A stretch of DNA of 16,221 nt. It comes from a bacterium (GTDB taxonomy: Bacteria > Patescibacteriota > Minisyncoccia > UBA6257 > GWB1-50-10). A program made the position numbers and the translations under genes. The notes below the pieces were generated by a model. It searched no databases and was not told the origin of the DNA. It saw only the letters and a program-made list of their open reading frames with translations. Shown here piece after piece: positions 4,236 through 11,085 of this stretch (position 1 is the stretch's first letter; each line of letters starts with the position of its first letter). The stretch spans positions 1 through 16,221 of the forward strand of contig JAKAGX010000014.1 in assembly GCA_021825465.1 (NCBI GenBank), in the 5' to 3' direction.

Positions 4236-6236
4236 CTAAATATCGATGTTCTTCGCGTAAACGGCGTTCGCTTGGATGAAATTCTTGCGCGGTTCGACAA
4301 GCTCCCCCATTAAAATGTCGAACATGCGATTTGCTTCGACGGCGTCGTCAATGGCTATCTTTTTCATGAGCCGCGTCGCTGGATTCATGGTTGTTTCCCA
4401 CAGCTGTTCGGGGTTCATTTCCCCGAGGCCCTTGTAGCGCTGGATCGAAACGCCGTCGCCGCCCATCTTCTTGATGAGCTTGTCGCGTTCACCGTCGCTG
4501 TAGGCATACTGGAATTCTTTCCCTTTTTGGACGCGGAAAAGCGGCGGCTGAGCGATGTAAATGTAGCCGTCCTCCATGATCTTCGGAAAGTAGCGGTAGA
4601 AGAGGGTCAAAAGCAGCGTCCGGATGTGCGCACCGTCGACATCGGCATCGGTCATGATGACGATCTTATGGTAGCGGAGTTTCGAGATGTCGAAATTTTC
4701 GGAAATGGCGGTTCCGAGGGCGATCACGAGCGAGCGGATCTCCTTGTTGACGAGCATTTTGTCGATCCTCGATTTTTCCACGTTCATGATCTTGCCGCGG
4801 AGCGGAAGGATCGCTTGGAATCTCCGGTCGCGTCCTTGTTTGGCGGAGCCGCCGGCCGAATCTCCCTCGACGATGAAAAGTTCCGATTCTTCGGCCTTCC
4901 GGGACGAGCAGTCGGCGAGTTTGCCGGGCAGCGTCAATCCTTCGAGCGCCCCCTTCCGGAGGACCGTGTCCTTCGCCGCTTTCGCCGCTTTCCTGGCCTT
5001 CGCGGCGATCAGGTTTTTTTCAATGATCTTTTTCGCGTCCTGCGGATGCTTTTCCAAGAATTCTTTCAGGGCTTCGTTCACGACCGACTCGACCACCGTC
5101 CTTGCTTCGGGATTGCCGAGCCGCGCTTTCGTTTGTCCTTCGAACTGCGGTTCATGGATCTTGATGGAAACGATCGAAACGACTCCTTCCCGAATATCGT
5201 CGCCGGTCAAGCCGTCATCGCCGTTCTTAATGTATTCTTCTTTCTTTGCATAATCGTTCAAACTTCTCGTCATGGCCGATCGAAGGCCGGTCAAATGCAT
5301 ACCGCCGTCGGATGTATAAATATTGTTCGCGAAGCTCAATTCCCTCGCTTCTTGATCGTCGATATACGTGATCGCCGCTTCCACCTCGATATCCTGGTAT
5401 GTTTTATGGACGTAAAAGAATTCGTCTTGGATGGGCGTTTCGCCGTCCACCAAGTAGCTCAAAAACGATTTCAATCCGCCGTCAAAATAGAAACCATAGC
5501 GGTATGGCTCGTCCCCCCGCTCGTCGACGACCGTGATGCGGACGCCTTTCGTGAGATATGCCTGCTGACGGAGGTGATCGATGATCCGCTTCCGGTCGTA
5601 TTCCACTTTTTGAAAGATTTCCGGGTCTGCGTCAAAAATGACCTTCGTTCCCGTGTGGGTCGATTTGCCGTTCTTCTTCACGGCGAATTCGGGTTTCCCC
5701 CGCTTGTATTCCTGGAAGTAGACCGTGTTGTCGCGGTAAACTTCGACGCGGAGCCACGTCGAGAGAGCGTTCACGACCGAGACGCCGACGCCGTGGAGGC
5801 CGCCGGAAACCTTGTACGAATCGCCGCCGAATTTGCCGCCGGCATGGAGCGTCGTTAAAACCGTTTCGAGGGCCGATTTCTTGGTTTGCGGATGGATATC
5901 AACGGGGATGCCGCGGCCGTCGTCGGTGACGGCGACGCGGTTATCCTTCAAAAGCTCGACCACGATATTTTTAGCGTAGCCGACCATCGCTTCGTCGATG
6001 GAGTTGTCGACGACCTCCCAGATCAAGTGGTGAAGGCCGTCGACGCCCGTGGAGCCGATGTACATGCCCGGACGCTTTCGGACCGGTTCAAGGCCTTCCA
6101 AAACATAAATGCTCTTCGCACTGTATGAAGCTTCCTTTTCTTTCGGCTTTTCGGCCTTCTTCGGCTCTTCTTTTGATTCTCGTTTCGGCTCTTTTTTTGG
6201 CGTTTCCTTCTCTTTGTTTATTTGTATTTTCACCAT
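4236..6236 (-). CDS. gyrB: DNA gyrase subunit B
   Basis: GyrB is the ATPase subunit of the type IIA topoisomerase that negatively supercoils DNA together with GyrA. The product has 666 residues, so it is the short form without the large insertion seen in enterobacteria. In order it shows the GHKL ATPase motifs (EVVDNSIDEA at about 73, DDGRGIPVD and GGLHGVGVSVVNALS), the transducer domain, then the TOPRIM core (EGDSAGGSAKQGRDRRFQAI, TDADVDGAHIRTLL) and the C-terminal QRYKGLGEMNPEQLW. The first 37 residues are an unusual Lys/Glu/Pro-rich tail (KEKETPKKEPKRESKEEPKK) before the conserved core at YVLEGLEPVRKRPGMYIGS. No other Met lies before that core, so ATG 6236 is kept. ParE is the alternative but the motifs fit GyrB. 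GyrA is not in the window. Confidence 0.95.
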   Translation of the reverse strand: MVKIQINKEKETPKKEPKRESKEEPKKAEKPKEKEASYSAKSIYVLEGLEPVRKRPGMYIGSTGVDGLHHLIWEVVDNSIDEAMVGYAKNIVVELLKDNRVAVTDDGRGIPVDIHPQTKKSALETVLTTLHAGGKFGGDSYKVSGGLHGVGVSVVNALSTWLRVEVYRDNTVYFQEYKRGKPEFAVKKNGKSTHTGTKVIFDADPEIFQKVEYDRKRIIDHLRQQAYLTKGVRITVVDERGDEPYRYGFYFDGGLKSFLSYLVDGETPIQDEFFYVHKTYQDIEVEAAITYIDDQEARELSFANNIYTSDGGMHLTGLRSAMTRSLNDYAKKEEYIKNGDDGLTGDDIREGVVSIVSIKIHEPQFEGQTKARLGNPEARTVVESVVNEALKEFLEKHPQDAKKIIEKNLIAAKARKAAKAAKDTVLRKGALEGLTLPGKLADCSSRKAEESELFIVEGDSAGGSAKQGRDRRFQAILPLRGKIMNVEKSRIDKMLVNKEIRSLVIALGTAISENFDISKLRYHKIVIMTDADVDGAHIRTLLLTLFYRYFPKIMEDGYIYIAQPPLFRVQKGKEFQYAYSDGERDKLIKKMGGDGVSIQRYKGLGEMNPEQLWETTMNPATRLMKKIAIDDAVEANRMFDILMGELVEPRKNFIQANAVYAKNIDI

Positions 6237-6272
6237 AAAAAATAAGGGCTTTTGACCTCTCTTATAAGATCT

Positions 6273-6281
6273 ATTGTATCA
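6273..6281 (-). promoter_or_regulatory. Extended -10 promoter of gyrB
   Basis: The minus strand reads TGA-TACAAT, five of six matches to the -10 consensus with a TGn extension; no good -35 is seen. Transcription would start near 6266, about 30 bases before ATG 6236. The box lies in the 66-base gap between the sod stop and gyrB. Confidence 0.5.
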
Positions 6282-6302
6282 CAAAACGCAGGTCTTTGCC
6301 AG

Positions 6303-6908
6303 CTAATGCGCGGTAAAATTCGAGTTTGCCTGGTCCCAATTCACCACGTTCCACCAAGCGGTGATGTAATCGGGCCGGCGGTTCTGGTATTTCAAATAGT
6401 AGGCATGCTCCCACACGTCGATCGCAAGGATGGGTCTCATCCCGCTCGATATCGGGTTTTCCTGATTCGATGTTTGGATGACCTTCAATCCTTCCTTGTC
6501 GCTCATGGCAAGCCACGCCCAGCCGCTCCCGAAGACGCCCGCGGCGGCTTTCGTGAACTCTTCTTGGAACTTTTCGAAACTGCCGAAGGTCGCCGTTATC
6601 GCGCTCGAAAGCTCCCCCGTCGGTGTTCCTCCGCCTTGGGGTTTCATAAGTTCCCAAAAGAGCGAATGGTTGAAATGGCCGCCGCCGTGGTTTTTGACCG
6701 CCGACTTCACCGAATCCGGCATGTTTTGCAGTTCTTCGACCAATTCCCGCACCGTTTTCTTCTGCAGCTCCGGAAAACCGGCGAGCGCATCGTTCAGCTT
6801 TGCCACATACCCCGCATGGTGCTTGGTATAGTGGATCTCCATCGTTTTCGCGTCGATGTACGGCTCGAGCGCGTCGTAGGAGTATGGTAATTTGGGTAGT
6901 TCGAACAT
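6303..6908 (-). CDS. sodA: Superoxide dismutase, Mn/Fe family (Mn-type signature)
   Basis: This enzyme dismutates superoxide to oxygen and hydrogen peroxide in the cytoplasm. The 201 residues comprise the full two-domain fold. Metal ligands are His26 (EIHYTKHHAGYV), His81 (HFNHSLFW), Asp164 and His168 (AIDVWEHAYYLKYQN). The Gly-rich GGGHFNHS and the Gln in TSNQENP match the Mn-type (or cambialistic) pattern rather than the Fe-type, which has a Gln near the second His; this is from family knowledge. No signal peptide is present. The start codon lies six bases after a -10 box at 6915-6920, so the mRNA may be leaderless. It lies 12 bases after the ABC exporter gene and is probably also reached by read-through from it. 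Its neighbours point to a metal and oxidative-stress block. Confidence 0.95.
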   Translation of the reverse strand: MFELPKLPYSYDALEPYIDAKTMEIHYTKHHAGYVAKLNDALAGFPELQKKTVRELVEELQNMPDSVKSAVKNHGGGHFNHSLFWELMKPQGGGTPTGELSSAITATFGSFEKFQEEFTKAAAGVFGSGWAWLAMSDKEGLKVIQTSNQENPISSGMRPILAIDVWEHAYYLKYQNRRPDYITAWWNVVNWDQANSNFTAH

Positions 6909-6914
6909 ATGTAA

Positions 6915-6923
6915 AGTATATCA
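6915..6923 (-). promoter_or_regulatory. Extended -10 promoter at the sod start codon
   Basis: The minus strand reads TGA-TATACT followed by six bases and then ATG 6908. A normal initiation distance puts the mRNA start at or within a base or two of the A of ATG, so the transcript would be leaderless. No clear -35 and no Shine-Dalgarno are visible. It overlaps the last codons of the ABC gene. Confidence 0.55.
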
Positions 6924-8699
6924 CAGCTGCTGGAGTTCGTAGAACTTCTTGTAGAGGCCGCCGGATTTTCGGATCAGTTCTTCGTGCGTCCCCTCCTCCG
7001 CGATATGCCCTCGGTGCAGGAAGAAGATCCGATCGGCCTTCTTCACGGTGCTCAAGCGGTGCGCGATGATGAAGGTCGTCCTTCCTTCCATGAGTTTCTC
7101 GAGCGCTTCCATGACGAATTTTTCCGATTGGGCATCCAAGCTCGACGTCGGCTCGTCAAGGATGAGGATCGTGGGGTCCTTCAGGATCGCCCGGGCTATC
7201 GCGATGCGCTGCTTTTGGCCGGTCGAAAGCTTGATGCCCCGCTCGCCGACGACCTGATTGTATCGCTTGGGGAATGTATTGATGAAGTCATCGGCGTGGG
7301 CAAGCTTTGCGGCTTCCAGTACCTTCCGGTCGGATGCGGAGAAGTTGCCGTAGCGGATGTTCTGCTTGACCGTTTCATTGAAGAGCGTGATCTCCTGCGG
7401 AACGACGGCGATCTGTGTCCTCAAAAATTTGAGGTCGATGTTCCGGATGTCGTGGCCGTCCAGGTAAATTTCCCCCGCCGTCGGCTGGATGTAATTCGAG
7501 ATGAGATCGACAAGCGTCGTTTTCCCGACGCCCGATTCTCCGACGAGTGCGATGATTTCCCCGGAATGGACCGAAAAGCTTACGTCGGACAAAGTCGGCG
7601 TCTTGTTGTTCTTATAAGTAAAGCTCACATTCTTGAACTCGACGCCCCCCTTCAGTTTTTCGAGGATCACGGGCGCTTCAGGTACGTAAACTTCCGTCGG
7701 CTGCGTCAGGATCTTTTCTGCCCGCTCGAGGGCAACAAGACCATTGTTGAACGTTTGCCAGTTTTGGGCGAGGATGACGAACGGCCCGAAGAACATCGCC
7801 GCATAGCCGTTGAACATGACAAGTTCGCCGATCGTCATTCTCCCCTGCCAGATCGAGTTGATCGCGTAAGCGTAAATGATGATCTGGGAAACGATGATGA
7901 TGACGCGCTGGGAAAAGCTGATGTTTTGCCAAATACCGATGAATTCCTGCCAAAACTTGGCGGCTTTCAAATTGAAATTTTTGTACGATTTTTTATGCTC
8001 GTACTCTTCGGCGGTCGCTTGCTTCACGGCTTGTGCGTTCATGACGGCGTCATACGCGTCGCCGTAGGCTTGGTTGTAAGCATGGTGCATCTTCCGCTGG
8101 AGCGCCGAAAGCTTCGGCGCCACGTTGAAAAGGATAAAGACATAGATCACGACGGCGACGAGGATCAACGATGTCAGGATCGGCTTGATGGCGAAGGTTA
8201 CCGCAAGCGCCCCCGCGACGCTCAAGATCTGCGGAGCGAGGCCGATCAGGACGTTCCCCAAAATGTTTTGGAGCCAGCTCGAAGCGCGGTTGATCCGGTC
8301 CATGGTATCGCCCATCTTGTGTTCTTTGTGGAACGAGAGCGGAAGCTCGAGGAGCCTGCTCATTCCTTTTACAATGTAGTCCGCTTCGACAAGTGAAAGG
8401 AGTTTTTCTTGCTTCAGTTCGATCTGCCAGCTCGATGCGTCAGCGATGAACTTGATGACGATCCAAATGCCGAGGAAAAGGAAGACGAGAGGCATTACTT
8501 TTCCAAAGAGGGCAAATGTCTGATTTTGGCTCACGATGCTGTCGATGATCCGCCCGGCAAAGTACGGCACGGCGGTGTTCGCGATCGCCGAAACAATGCT
8601 CAAAACGGAGATCACCGTAATGACCTTCTGGTACGGTTTAACATATTTGAAAATGATGGTAAGCCCGTGAAGGGCTTTTTTTCGTTTCCCCCGGATCAT
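6921..8699 (-). CDS. ABC exporter, fused membrane and ATPase domains (MsbA/MDR-like)
   Basis: This is a 592-residue half-transporter of the type IV ABC exporter family, acting as a homodimer or heterodimer in the membrane. The N-terminal part holds about six helices (roughly residues 24-47, 68-88, 147-170, 173-195, 262-283 and 294-312). The ATPase domain starts near 353, with Walker A GESGVGKTT (387-395), Q-loop VVPQEITLF, signature LSTGQKQRIAIARAIL (from 491), Walker B ILILDEP (511-517) and the H-loop His547 in AHRLSTV. All catalytic residues are intact. The substrate cannot be told: lipid, drug or peptide are possible. It lies 11 bases after the Fur/Zur-type gene and 12 before sod, so the three may form one unit; a link to metal or redox stress is inference. 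A TATAAT at 8710-8715 suggests its own promoter. Confidence 0.93.
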   Translation of the reverse strand: MIRGKRKKALHGLTIIFKYVKPYQKVITVISVLSIVSAIANTAVPYFAGRIIDSIVSQNQTFALFGKVMPLVFLFLGIWIVIKFIADASSWQIELKQEKLLSLVEADYIVKGMSRLLELPLSFHKEHKMGDTMDRINRASSWLQNILGNVLIGLAPQILSVAGALAVTFAIKPILTSLILVAVVIYVFILFNVAPKLSALQRKMHHAYNQAYGDAYDAVMNAQAVKQATAEEYEHKKSYKNFNLKAAKFWQEFIGIWQNISFSQRVIIIVSQIIIYAYAINSIWQGRMTIGELVMFNGYAAMFFGPFVILAQNWQTFNNGLVALERAEKILTQPTEVYVPEAPVILEKLKGGVEFKNVSFTYKNNKTPTLSDVSFSVHSGEIIALVGESGVGKTTLVDLISNYIQPTAGEIYLDGHDIRNIDLKFLRTQIAVVPQEITLFNETVKQNIRYGNFSASDRKVLEAAKLAHADDFINTFPKRYNQVVGERGIKLSTGQKQRIAIARAILKDPTILILDEPTSSLDAQSEKFVMEALEKLMEGRTTFIIAHRLSTVKKADRIFFLHRGHIAEEGTHEELIRKSGGLYKKFYELQQL

Positions 8700-8709
8700 A
8701 TCGGTTCTT

Positions 8710-8715
8710 ATTATA
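8710..8715 (-). promoter_or_regulatory. Possible -10 box of the ABC exporter gene
   Basis: A perfect TATAAT on the minus strand overlaps the stop of the regulator gene and lies ten bases before ATG 8699. There is no TGn extension and no clear -35. If used, the leader would be only about three to four bases. Chance occurrence around a TAA stop is a real alternative. Confidence 0.35.
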
Positions 8716-9118
8716 GCTTTTTTTGCCGCGCGGCGCAGGACTTACAAACACCGTAGAACTCGAGTGCGTGCTGTTTGATCTCGGCAAAATGCTTCGAGGA
8801 CCTCACGATGCGGTTTTGCGTTTCCTCCATGCCGCAATGATGTACGATCTCGATCTTCCCGCATTCGAGACAGACAAGATGGTGGTGCTCGGCAAGGTCG
8901 GCAAGCTCGTAGTGGGCGTGGTTGTGCCGGAGATCGATGTGCCGGAGGATCCCTTTTTCTTCGAGCGATTTGAGCGTCCGATAGACGGTTGCTTGGTCGG
9001 TTTCGTGAAGCGTTTCAATGACCTCCTGTGCGCTCAAGGGTTTTTTTGCTCTTTTAAAGACATTCAAAATTGCGAGTCGTGCCGGCGTCGCTTTATAGCC
9101 GCTTTTTCGGAGCATCAT
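8711..9118 (-). CDS. Fur-family metalloregulator (Zur-like by context)
   Basis: Fur-family proteins are metal- or peroxide-sensing dimeric repressors. From ATG 9118 the product has 135 residues. The N-terminal winged helix shows YKATPARLAILNVF and the recognition helix DQATVYRTLKSLEEKGIL. The C-terminal dimerisation and metal domain has the His-rich RHNHAHYELADLAEHHHLVC and two CxxC pairs (CLEC and CKSC) for a structural zinc. The gene is divergent from a ZnuCB-like importer and an 18-bp palindrome lies between them, so a zinc-responsive (Zur) role is likely; Mn or Fe sensing is possible. Start choice is uncertain: ATG 9118 follows AAAGGGG with nine-base spacing, while ATG 9142, eight residues longer, lies about twelve bases after the -10. 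The frame is open to 9223 but that part covers the control region. Confidence 0.88.
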   Translation of the reverse strand: MMLRKSGYKATPARLAILNVFKRAKKPLSAQEVIETLHETDQATVYRTLKSLEEKGILRHIDLRHNHAHYELADLAEHHHLVCLECGKIEIVHHCGMEETQNRIVRSSKHFAEIKQHALEFYGVCKSCAARQKKL

Positions 9119-9154
9119 TTTGTCGTCCCCTTTTTTCCGCATCCCGGTTATGGT

Positions 9155-9160
9155 ATTATA
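9155..9160 (-). promoter_or_regulatory. -10 box of the Fur-family regulator gene
   Basis: A perfect TATAAT on the minus strand lies next to the palindrome at 9167-9184. No consensus -35 is found; its position falls inside the palindrome, so bound repressor would block polymerase. Transcription would start near 9148, close to the alternative ATG 9142. Confidence 0.55.
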
Positions 9161-9166
9161 AATGCG

Positions 9167-9184
9167 AATTATTTGCAAATAATT
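9167..9184. promoter_or_regulatory. 18-bp perfect palindrome, probable Fur/Zur operator
   Basis: AATTATTTG-CAAATAATT is a perfect inverted repeat in the 104 bases between the divergent regulator and importer genes. It touches the TTGACA of the importer promoter (9184-9189) and covers the -35 position of the regulator promoter, so one bound dimer could repress both directions. AT-rich palindromes of this size are typical of Fur-family sites. Confidence 0.7.
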
Positions 9185-9212
9185 TGACAGGCCGCCGGGC
9201 GGCGGATAGCAT
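9184..9212 (+). promoter_or_regulatory. Promoter of the znuC-znuB unit
   Basis: A perfect TTGACA (9184-9189) is followed after exactly 17 bases by TAGCAT (9207-9212), four of six matches to the -10. Ten bases then lead to ATG 9223, so the predicted leader is only about three to five bases. The spacer is very GC-rich (GGCCGCCGGGCGGCGG). Confidence 0.65.
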
Positions 9213-9222
9213 AAAGAGAACA

Positions 9223-9960
9223 ATGGAGAATCAAAAAATCATCGGCGTCAAAAATCTCAGCGTCACGCTGGACGGCAGGAAGATCATTGAAGGAATTTCC
9301 TTCGGGTTGGATTCGCGGCAAGTATTGGCCGTTGTCGGACCGAACGGCGCCGGCAAGTCGATGCTTTTGAAGACCCTTGTCGGCATAAACAAACGATATT
9401 CGGGCGAGATTTCCTTCGCACCGGGGGTAAAGATCGGCTATCTCCCCCAGCGATTCCATGTCGATTTCTATCTCCCCATGACCGTGGAAGAATTTCTGAA
9501 TTTGAAGCCGGATCATAAATATTCCTTGAAGGAGGTCTTAGGGTTGGTTGGGATTCCGGATGCTTGGCTCGCGCAAAATCTCGCAACCTTCTCGAGCGGC
9601 CAGCTTCAAAAGATCCTCCTTGCGTGGGCCATCGTCGATCAGCCTCAGCTGCTCCTTTTCGATGAACCGACGGAAAACGTCGACATCGTTTCCGAGGAAT
9701 CGATCTATGATCTGCTCCACGAACTTCAGGACCGCCTCGGCATTTCCATCATTATCGTTTCGCATGATCTGGATGTCGTTTATAAGTATGCGGATACCGT
9801 TCTTTGCTTGAACGAACGGATGGTTTGCTATGGAGAGCCCATTACGGCTTTGACGAATCAAACGCTCTCGGAGCTCTACGGCAATCATGCCTTTTTTCAT
9901 CACCATCATGTGGGAGGACATCACCATGAAGAAAACCACGAAATCTTAAATTCTCAATAA
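9223..9960 (+). CDS. znuC: Zinc/manganese-type ABC importer, ATP-binding subunit (ZnuC-like)
   Basis: This is the 245-residue cytoplasmic ATPase of a metal ABC importer. Motifs in order are Walker A GPNGAGKSM (39-47), Q-loop YLPQRF (73-78), signature FSSGQLQKILLAWAI (123-137), Walker B LLLFDEPTENVD (143-154) and the H-loop VSHDLDVV with His181. The C terminus (about 222-239) is strikingly His-rich, NHAFFHHHHVGGHHHEE, a feature of zinc-handling ATPases that may buffer or sense metal. The frame extends upstream to 9070, but the homology and the promoter fix ATG 9223. It is the first gene of a unit with the permease, 16 bases away, and is divergent from the Fur-family regulator. Zinc is the favoured substrate; Mn or Fe cannot be excluded. 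No substrate-binding protein gene is nearby. Confidence 0.9.
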   Translation: MENQKIIGVKNLSVTLDGRKIIEGISFGLDSRQVLAVVGPNGAGKSMLLKTLVGINKRYSGEISFAPGVKIGYLPQRFHVDFYLPMTVEEFLNLKPDHKYSLKEVLGLVGIPDAWLAQNLATFSSGQLQKILLAWAIVDQPQLLLFDEPTENVDIVSEESIYDLLHELQDRLGISIIIVSHDLDVVYKYADTVLCLNERMVCYGEPITALTNQTLSELYGNHAFFHHHHVGGHHHEENHEILNSQ

Positions 9961-9976
9961 GCTTCAATTCAAACAA

Positions 9977-10756
9977 ATGGATATCTTCGTTCTTACTTTA
10001 ATTTCCGGGATCTTCGTGGCGGCGGCAAGCGGCCTCGTTGGCTCGTTCCTTATTTTGCGGCGGATGGCCTTGATGTCCGATGCCCTTTCGCATGTTGCGC
10101 TTCCCGGCATTGCACTCGGCTTGGTATTCCATTTTGCGCCGATCTGGGGCGGCCTTCTTTTTCTCTTCTTCGGCATAACGCTCATTTGGCTCGTGGAAAA
10201 CAAGACAAAGCTTGCAACGGAATCGGTGACCGGCGTCATGTTTGTGACCGCTCTTGCGATCGGCGCTCTCATGATACCCGAGCAAGATCTCCTCGAAGCG
10301 TTTTTCGGGAGCGTTACCAAGCTCAATGTCCTCCAAATCGGCCTTCAGACGATCATTGCTCTCGCGATCATCGTTTTTATCCTCGCTTATCTACGGCGAC
10401 TGACGCTCTTTTCGATCGCGCCGGATTTGAGCGCTTCGCTTAAGGTTTCGTCGTTCAAAATGCAATTCGTTCTCCTTGTCCTTATTGCTCTCACCATCAC
10501 GATCGGTATCAGCTTTGTGGGAGTGCTCCTTATGAGCGCGCTCATCATCATTCCTGCCGCTGCGGCGCGGAATATCGCAAAAAGCTTCAACGGTTTTTTG
10601 GCCGTTTCGGTTGCCCTTGCCGTCTTTGCGCTCGCCTCCGGCCTCCTGATCGGCGAGGTCTATGATTTGAATCCGGGCATCATGACGGTCATGATGAGCG
10701 CCGGTCTTTTCGTGGTCAGTCTTTTTTGGAGGGGTGCTGCGCTGAAGCATCGTTAA
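9977..10756 (+). CDS. znuB: Zinc/manganese-type ABC importer, permease subunit (ZnuB-like)
   Basis: This is a 259-residue integral membrane protein of the ABC-3 family, the metal-conducting partner of ZnuC. It shows about eight hydrophobic segments. The family features are the N-terminal SGLVGSFLILRRMALMSDALSHVALPGIALG (about residues 18-48), the VTGVMFVTALAIG region (about 84-96) and the coupling section ISFVGVLLMSALIIIPAAAARNI (about 177-199). Length is normal. The short gap after znuC (16 bases, no evident Shine-Dalgarno) suggests co-transcription. The missing periplasmic or lipoprotein binding component (ZnuA) must be elsewhere or absent. Confidence 0.92.
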   Translation: MDIFVLTLISGIFVAAASGLVGSFLILRRMALMSDALSHVALPGIALGLVFHFAPIWGGLLFLFFGITLIWLVENKTKLATESVTGVMFVTALAIGALMIPEQDLLEAFFGSVTKLNVLQIGLQTIIALAIIVFILAYLRRLTLFSIAPDLSASLKVSSFKMQFVLLVLIALTITIGISFVGVLLMSALIIIPAAAARNIAKSFNGFLAVSVALAVFALASGLLIGEVYDLNPGIMTVMMSAGLFVVSLFWRGAALKHR

Positions 10757-10777
10757 GGGGCTTTACGGAGTTCGTTG

Positions 10778-10786
10778 TGGTAAAAT
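10778..10786 (+). promoter_or_regulatory. Extended -10 promoter at the ferritin-like gene start
   Basis: TGG-TAAAAT is followed by six bases and ATG 10793, the same geometry as at the sod gene. It implies a leaderless mRNA. No -35 consensus is visible and there is no Shine-Dalgarno, which supports initiation at the RNA 5' end. Confidence 0.5.
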
Positions 10787-10792
10787 GATCGT

Positions 10793-11050
10793 ATGGCAAC
10801 CTACGAGGAGAATTGGGACAAGCTTCCCGATCAAGTGAAGGATTTGGAGAGGGCGAGGCAGTCGTTCGTCGAGGAATTCGAGGCGATCAACTGGTACAAC
10901 CAGCGGATAGAAGCGACGAAAGACGGCGAGCTCCGGAAGATCTTGGTCCATAACCGCGACGAAGAAAAAGAGCATGCAGCGCTCCTTTTTGAATACATCA
11001 AGAAACGCGATCCCGAGCAAGCGAACGCTTTGAAGAAATCAGATTTATAG
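10793..11050 (+). CDS. Encapsulated-ferritin-like (EncFtn family) protein, 85 residues
   Basis: This small two-helix ferritin-like protein matches the EncFtn family, whose dimer builds a four-helix ferroxidase site. The core EEFEAINWYNQR and HNRDEEKEHAALLFEYIKKRD is very close to what I recall of Rhodospirillum rubrum EncFtn. By that alignment (offset of four) the iron ligands are Glu28, Glu58 and His61, with entry-site Glu27 and Glu30, Trp34 and Tyr35 also kept. Known members sit inside encapsulin shells and end with a targeting peptide. This one stops shortly after the second helix (DPEQANALKKSDL) and no shell gene is in the window, so it may work free. It lies 36 bases after znuB with its own leaderless-type promoter and fits a metal/oxidative stress role. 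Function beyond ferroxidase-like iron handling is unknown. Confidence 0.82.
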   Translation: MATYEENWDKLPDQVKDLERARQSFVEEFEAINWYNQRIEATKDGELRKILVHNRDEEKEHAALLFEYIKKRDPEQANALKKSDL

Positions 11051-11085
11051 CAATTCGAATGAAAGATGGCTCGAGAGATCGGACT

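Noticed and set aside
4527..5858. 443-codon open frame on the plus strand
   Set aside because: It is antisense to gyrB, whose protein is unmistakable; the translation has no recognisable domain and is Arg/Asp-rich as expected for a shadow frame.
6984..8396. 470-codon open frame on the plus strand
   Set aside because: It is antisense to the ABC exporter, which carries all ATPase motifs; the plus-strand protein looks like shadow translation.
8716..8740. GCCGCGCGGC palindrome as a terminator after the Fur-family gene
   Set aside because: On the minus strand it is followed by A, not T, and it lies inside the coding end of the regulator.
9070..9222. N-terminal extension of the znuC frame
   Set aside because: It runs through the divergent promoter region and the start of the regulator gene; the ATPase homology begins at ATG 9223.
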